Positions 58,492 to 64,000 of a stretch of DNA of 64,000 nt are shown here, piece after piece (positions within the stretch are counted from its first letter, which is position 1; every line of letters begins with the position of its first letter). The stretch lies in NCBI GenBank assembly GCA_014904845.1, contig MU119233.1, positions 248,001 through 312,000 on the forward strand, read 5' to 3'. Both the position numbers and the translations under genes were made by a program. The notes beneath the pieces are model-generated. The model did no database searches, was not told the DNA's origin, and saw nothing but the letters and a program-made list of their open reading frames with translations. This stretch comes from Acephala macrosclerotiorum. Lineage: Eukaryota; Ascomycota; Leotiomycetes; Helotiales; Mollisiaceae.

Positions 58492-58769
58492 ATGGGAAAT
58501 ACATCTCCAAATTAAAAAGGAAACTTACCTCTCAGCTAGCTCAAGACCAAATACGTACGGATCCAATTCCGTCCCCCAATATCCACACCCTCTTAGGCCT
58601 CGGTCACATCCACCACAATATCTATTGTGAAGCTTGCCATAGCTACATGAAGCTAAATATCTACGACTGTCCTTGCGTTGATCGGTGGAGATTGGATCTG
58701 ACTATATTGTCATTCTATGTTCCAGGCCCCTGTGAAACGTGTCGTGAAGATATTGTATTCCACATATGA
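58492..58769 (+). pseudogene. small cysteine-motif protein, family member D, frame broken just after the start codon
   Basis: ATGGGAAA at 58492 matches the start of member C, but one base is missing within the third codon. Restoring register gives the same N-terminal pattern (Gly2, Ser6 region YISK). The open frame then holds DPIPSPNIH, GHIHHNIYCEACHSYM, NIYDCPCVDRW and PGPCETCRED, ending at 58769: C-x2-C-x10-C-x-C and a final C-x2-C. As assembled, the ATG leads to a stop after seven codons. The long frame itself extends upstream to about 58362 without an ATG. Either a pseudogene or a single-base assembly error. Confidence 0.5.
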
Positions 58770-58866
58770 TATTTTTCGTATCGGGAAGAGACTCCGGTAG
58801 GGGGATCTAGTTGCATAGAGCGCGTGGACGGTACAAATCTTAGATATTGCGGATAATAGAACTTCC

Positions 58867-58975
58867 AAAAAAAAAAAAAAAAAAAAAAAAATTACAAAAG
58901 GAGCTGGGTTTAGAACCCTCTCATCAAAGTGCGGGTGACAGTAATCCGTATCATATTTACCGGACACCACTAAAT
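58867..58975 (-). repeat. tRNA-like sequence ending in a T tract (possible SINE or tRNA relic)
   Basis: Read on the minus strand, an A-box-like TTTAGTGGTG (near 58970) is followed about 55 bases later by a B-box-like GGTTCTAAACC (58906-58916). The CTGTCAC word between them resembles an Asp anticodon loop. About 13 bases after the B box a run of 25 T begins (58891-58867). The stems are imperfect, so this is not a working tRNA. It may be a decayed tRNA or the head of a tRNA-derived SINE. Confidence 0.3.
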
Positions 58976-60409
58976 TAACATTACTTCCCCATACAATTGC
59001 TCTCTTGCAATGTATAACAAAAACTTGAAATGTGTTGGAGAAAGAAGTTTGATTGGAAGAGCAAAGTGTCGGTGACAGAAAGAGAAGCCGTTATTCCCTC
59101 TATTCTCACGTGCTGTAGTAGGAACATTACAAGCCCTCCTTCAAAATTGCTCCGACCATAAAAACCCCTGAGCTCCCTTTGTTTCGGAGTTGAGAAGTCG
59201 TTTGTTTGAGAAGTGTAAACTACTTCACATCAGCAATTTCATAAGGGCCATTTTATGATTTAAAACTTACATTATAAGTGATAATGCTGATGGGACTTTT
59301 GTCGCAGTAGCCGCAGTAGTTGCAGTCGTTGTGCACGATGTCAGCCTCGTCAGCCTCAACCTGACTCTGAGCCGCCTACTTCCGCAGCAAATACTACCAA
59401 CGCTACGCGCGCTGATTTGATAATCCAACAGACTTGAAATCGCTAACATGACTGTATTCGCACTAACTTGTCCATTAGCTTCTCTAAATCCGCCACCAGG
59501 ATTATCCCTTGCGCGCGTTTGTTGCAGGACATAAGCGTCGGACGAGAGATGTAGAGCATTGTCGAGAATAGAGGAGGAATACCTATATGCGAAGTCGAGG
59601 AGTTGGAGGGGCGCGCTCTTGATATGTTGTTTAGGCGGGCATCGCGTGGACGCTTGTTGAGGCTGTTGTCTTGGAGGGAGATGAGGGAATTGTGGGGTTT
59701 AAGATGGTGATTGGGGCGGGTTGCGAGGGTGCTGCCCCGAGCCGAGACGGGGGGGGAGGCCGAGGAGTGGCGGTTGGTTTGAGGGACGTCGCTGTTGACT
59801 TCTCCCTTGATGGGCGTTTAATTCGTCGTGAAGATGCCTTCAATTGACAGGTCCTGCTGTGGGCGAGAAGGCTTCGATCGTGGTTTCCGCCTAAGGCATT
59901 TATGCATCGCACGACCAAGTCCCTGGGCAGGCTTAAGCCACGATTTTTGAATCCTACTTCTCTTCTTACCGACGACCCCATCCAGTGCTGTCAATCATCT
60001 AGCACTAGATGGGTGAGAATGCTGGATGGGACGCCCTACACCTCTGTGCTTCACGTCTGCTATCTCATCTCTAAGTCCACCCGTACAAAAGTTCGAATTC
60101 ATGAGGCAGCCTGAGAGACGCTTCTCGGAAGATCCCTGAACGCGCCCTACCGATCGCGTACTCGGAGTGATCTTAGTCTGCATCGTGGCGTTTTCAAGTG
60201 ACACAGAGGAAATCAAGCTGTGAAATTGTCCATTCGACTACCACCCTACAAGGGACAGCTCTAGGCTCTAGCGGAGTAGCCTGATCAAGAGGTTGCATGC
60301 AATTTTAGCTCCTTCATCAAATTTCCACTCATCGTAGTTGCCCCTTTTCGTTTATCTAGTCGTCAATCCACTTCAGTCTCTTTCACAACCTTAAGTCTCA
60401 AACCCGCAA
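58976..60409. other. intergenic region, no gene supported
   Basis: About 1.4 kb upstream of the HET gene. Short frames at 59267-59449 and 59631-59981 (minus) lack motifs. The last 50 bases before the ATG are pyrimidine-rich, as in fungal leaders. Confidence 0.5.
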
Positions 60410-62861
60410 ATGCTCTGCGATATTTGTCTAGCAATATTCGCTGTGCCTCGAAAGCTCAGCTATGGAACCTATTATCCATGGGGACACAGCAGTGCATCTT
60501 TTGCCAAAGCTAGGAAGGAAGGCTGCTACCTTTGTAATATCGTGTGGGAGAACAGATCCTATAGCGATCCTTTTCCTGACTTCGATCGCGATTTCCCGCG
60601 AGATTGCACATATGCCTTTAAACTCTTGAACCCGCAATGGGCACGCAGTGGCCTAGGTTCAAAGTGGCTCGTTGCGCCTGATCCGAGAGGGGACGACTGG
60701 GGCACTGATATTTCAAAATATTTGAGTGAGGTGGACAAAGTCCCCATGGCCGATCTTACTCACCTACTCGAAACGGAAGCAGACGAGCTATTCACCAAAC
60801 CAGCACTCTTCTGGATGGTTATCGACTTTTACTGCCCAGGGCCCCGCATTGTAATTCCACTCGATATTGTGAGGGGTCAGTACGAGCGCCGTGTTCTTGT
60901 ATCCCTCTATGCGCTAACACTTGGTGGCAGATGACCTCGAAGATATGGCCCAGGACAATCAAGATCAACAAGATTTTACAGGTTCAACAGAAAACCTCCG
61001 ACTTGCATGCGCTTGGCTGGATAATTGCTTGGAAAATCATGAGCAATGCCGTCCCAATTTTGAAGACGAAAGTTGGTTACCTACCCGCTTGCTCTACGTG
61101 GGCACATTAGATACGCCTACCGTTCGGCTTGTTTCTACTCTATCTCTGAGCGAAAACGTCCCATATGCTGCGCTCAGCCACTGCTGGGGAACAAACAAAG
61201 AATTTGTGCTCACTTCGACCTTACTACAAAGTTACGAAACCGAAATTCGTACATCTAATGTTTCCGCAACATTACGGGATGCGTTCCATACTACAAGAAG
61301 CATTGGGCTTCAGTATTTGTGGGTAGACTGTCTTTGCATTATACAAGATGACCAGGAGGATTGGGCGCGAGAGTCGGCTACGATGTCAAAAGTCTATGGA
61401 CTGTCTACTTGCACGATTGCGGCGACCCTTGGCGGAAATGGTGACGGTGGCTGCTTCACCACTCGAAATCAATTCGGGGTACGACCTTGTAAGATTCCGA
61501 ACCCGTTCGACAAGGATTCCAGGCTATTTTTCTATGCACGCTCGCAGTACCTCGGCGAAATTTACAAGCGGGAGGTTAAGGAATCACCTTGGTACAGTCG
61601 CGGTTGGGTCTTTCAGGAACGCACTCTGTCCCCACGCCTATTGATATTTGGAAAAACGCAGATGTTATGGGCTTGTCAGAAACTTCATGCAGCAGAGACT
61701 TGGCCGTGTGGAGCAACGAGTGACGATTACATTGATCGTTTTGAGTCTTTCGAAGTCGACAAATCCCGGCTTCAAACTCTTTTAGAGCGAGATCGAATTA
61801 TTTCACCCTGGGACACGACTTGGTATACTTTTATTCAGGACTATACCAAGTCGCATTTGACAAGGATGTCAGATAGGTTGATTGCTTTGCAAGGGCTGAC
61901 GTCACATATTGCTTCTGTGACAGACAGACGGTACTGCGCCGGTCTATGGATCGACCAAACCTTGCCTCTATCACTATTGTGGAACGCGTCATCTCCCGAA
62001 ACCCAAAGATCAAAGGAGTACAGGGCGCCGACATGGTCCTGGGCTTCAATGGATGGGCCAATAAAATTCAAATGCATCAGCCATCAGTTGCAAACTACCA
62101 CCCTAGTCATGATCGATCTACATGGAACTGAGGATTTGCCATACCATCAAAGACATATTTCCAGGGTTCCACTAGCAAATCTGACGCTCTCAGGAAGGTT
62201 GTCGCCGGTGAGGCTGGTATCCATCAGCAGAATGTGTCCGTTAAGACTGCTGAGGACAACCTCAACGGTCCACCCGAAAAATGAATCCATTGCCGTATCG
62301 AGGTATAACTTTTTACGGGAGTTTATGCGGTGGTGTGATGTCATTTTCCTTTTGGCCTGGGAAAAATTCGTGCCAGCCTTAGCCCTTTGCTTTAGAAACC
62401 CGATAGTCCATATGATCATCTTTCTATTCGTTGGGTCCATACTCCTCATAATCGGGATCAAATCCCGTATCGACATGTGGCTGGGAGTCGCTCTTACGGT
62501 TGCCGGGCTTCTTAAGACATACCTGGTGATCTGGTACCGGACAAGTCTTACCGATCTAATCGAGAACTGGTTTTCTAGGACATTTACTTCCCCTGTCGAT
62601 TCTCCATCTGAACCAACTGCCCCTCTTCCGGTGGGCCCTCTCTATGCAGATTGCACTATCGATACTCCATTACGCTATTGCAACCTCGACGCATTCTGTT
62701 TGCCAATCCTGAGGTGGAAAAAAGGTGGGTATGAAGGCCTGATATTGAAACCGGCTGCGAGGGGAGAGGGATATTATGAGCGAGTCGGAACCTTTACCCA
62801 ACCCAATCCCCAGGTGACGATGATGTTGGATTCTACTCAAGTGTCGTTTATTTTGACTTAA
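60410..62861 (+). CDS. HET-domain protein with predicted membrane segments
   Basis: Protein of the heterokaryon-incompatibility type, whose HET domain can trigger cell death on non-self contact. Exons 60410-60875 and 60931-62861, 798 residues. The N-terminal part has CDICLAIF and GCYLCNIVWEN, cysteine pairs usual before HET domains. The HET domain begins near residue 232 with YAALSHCWG, followed by TLRDAFHTTRSIGLQYLWVD, CLCIIQDDQEDW, YGLSTCTIAAT and the later WYSRGWVFQERTLSPR. After the HET-associated part (PTWSWASMDG) a hydrophobic pair follows near residues 648-690 (IIFLFVGSILLIIGIK, then GVALTVAGLLKTYLVIW), a plausible membrane hairpin. A soluble tail closes the protein. No NACHT or repeat domain is attached. 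Whether it acts in allorecognition is unknown. Confidence 0.92.
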
Positions 62862-62989
62862 AATTGATGTGTAAATTTCAGCGCTAGGATCTACATAATA
62901 CTTTTTCTTACCACTTTTCCACCTTTTCCAAATCTCTTCAACAAGAACTTTGTGAGTAATTGGCATAAATGAATCTGTTCTCCTGCGCT

Positions 62990-64000
62990 TCTTCTCGGGT
63001 CTGAGCATTTTTAGGTCAAACTAAAAAGTGGATTACCTAGCTAATAGAGAGATTAGAAGGTTTGCGGGGAGGACTATAGGAATCTTAGGGATTTCACTTC
63101 TCATTTGATAATCAATATATCCAGGCTCGACTTCGATACTTGAGACATCGATACGATATCGATACTAAGTAGTATTAGTCAAATATTACAAATATCGATA
63201 CGTATCGATAAAGAATCGATTTTTATATCGCTTTTTTACTTTGTACTTTACAATTTCTCTTTTTTTTACTTTTTTCTTTTCGTACGACGATTTTATTTGA
63301 ATTATATTTTTAAAATGTTTTTTTTATTTGAATTAAATTCTTTTTTTATAGTTTTTGTTTTAATAAAATCAATTATAATTATTTAAAATTATAATACGAA
63401 ATAGAAATTCTTCGTTTAAAAATACTATTATCGTTCGATTAAAAAAAAAAATTAAATTTATTTTTATTGTATTTATTATACTAATTCAATAAAAAGTTTA
63501 TTATATAATATTATTATAGTAAAAAATATAAAAAAGTACTTAAAAATTATTATTAAATTATTATTAAAAATTTTTTAAATAAGAATTAAATAGTAATTAA
63601 TAAGTAATTAAAATAGTATTATTAATAAATTGATAAAATTAATAAGAAAAAAGAATTTAATATTGAGATTTTAAAAGTTTGTTTTAATATATTAATTTTC
63701 GTTGAAATTTTAATTATTTTTATCGTCGTACGAAATTTATTTTTTTGTTTCGTTGAATAATTAAAATTTTATATTTTTTACTAAATATTAAATCGAGTTT
63801 TTAAAAGTAAAATTACGATCGTTTATTTAAAAATTATTAATTTAATTAAAAAAATTTGAAAGAAGTATTAAAATATCGTACGACGAGTATTTTAAATAAT
63901 ATTTTTATATATTTATATTTTTTTTAATATTTGAATTTTTTCAAATTATTAGTTTTTACTAGTAATTTGTATTTATTTTATTACGTACAATTAAAAGAAA
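62990..64000. repeat. AT-rich, CpA-poor block (RIP-like) with an 18-bp palindrome
   Basis: From about 63220 nearly all bases are A or T, and CpA is almost absent while some CpG remains (CGTACGACGA recurs), as expected after RIP of CpA sites. At its left edge (63140-63225) ATCGATAC-type words recur, including the perfect palindrome at 63193-63210 (TATCGATAC plus its reverse complement). No gene remains readable. The block runs to the window end. Confidence 0.65.

Overview
The window is nuclear DNA of a filamentous ascomycete (Pezizomycotina). Genes carry many short introns of about 44-130 bp with GTAAGT/GTATGT-type donors and CTAAC-like branch points. Fungal hallmark families are present: Zn2Cys6 regulator, HET protein, 2EXR protein, WOPR regulator and hybrid histidine kinase. 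Gene-rich DNA alternates with AT-rich blocks almost lacking CpA, which resembles repeat-induced point mutation. A leotiomycete is my guess from the style of the proteins; the sequence does not prove it. A run of 90 Ns at 20855-20944 marks a scaffold gap.

Layout. 1-4.6 kb: the 3' part of a hybrid histidine kinase and a convergent amino-acid/choline-type permease. 6.7-8.1 kb: an unrecognised multi-pass membrane protein. 8.1-19.7 kb: a group that looks like a catabolic cluster, with a fructosyl-amine/sarcosine-type oxidase and a Zn2Cys6 regulator sharing one promoter, then an allantoate-permease-type transporter and a 5-oxoprolinase-type enzyme sharing another. The oxoprolinase has an in-frame TGA. 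20-23 kb: a frameshifted ABM-type monooxygenase, a short hAT-like element with 8-bp target duplications, a decayed gene and a 2EXR protein. 23.5-32.5 kb: housekeeping genes, with SEC24 (COPII coat) divergent from CFT2 (mRNA 3'-end processing), then a proline-rich protein. 32.8-38.9 kb: small cysteine-motif peptides, a 217-bp inverted-repeat element, a frameshifted relic and an AT-rich block. 38.9-43.4 kb: a microbial-type PARG, a 248-bp element with 31-bp perfect inverted repeats, and mitochondrial asparaginyl-tRNA synthetase. 46.7-48.1 kb: a Pac2-type WOPR regulator with about 7.6 kb of gene-free DNA upstream. 55.7-58.8 kb: a broken maleylacetate reductase followed by a tandem family of small proteins with a C-x2-C / C-x-C signature, some intact and some broken. 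60.4-62.9 kb: a HET-domain protein with predicted membrane segments, followed by AT-rich DNA.

The least conventional item is the small cysteine-motif family at 57.1-58.8 kb, with looser relatives at 32.8-33.7 kb. I recognise no described family. A recurring theme is gene decay by single-base deletions and single nonsense changes; raw reads are needed to separate true pseudogenes from assembly errors.
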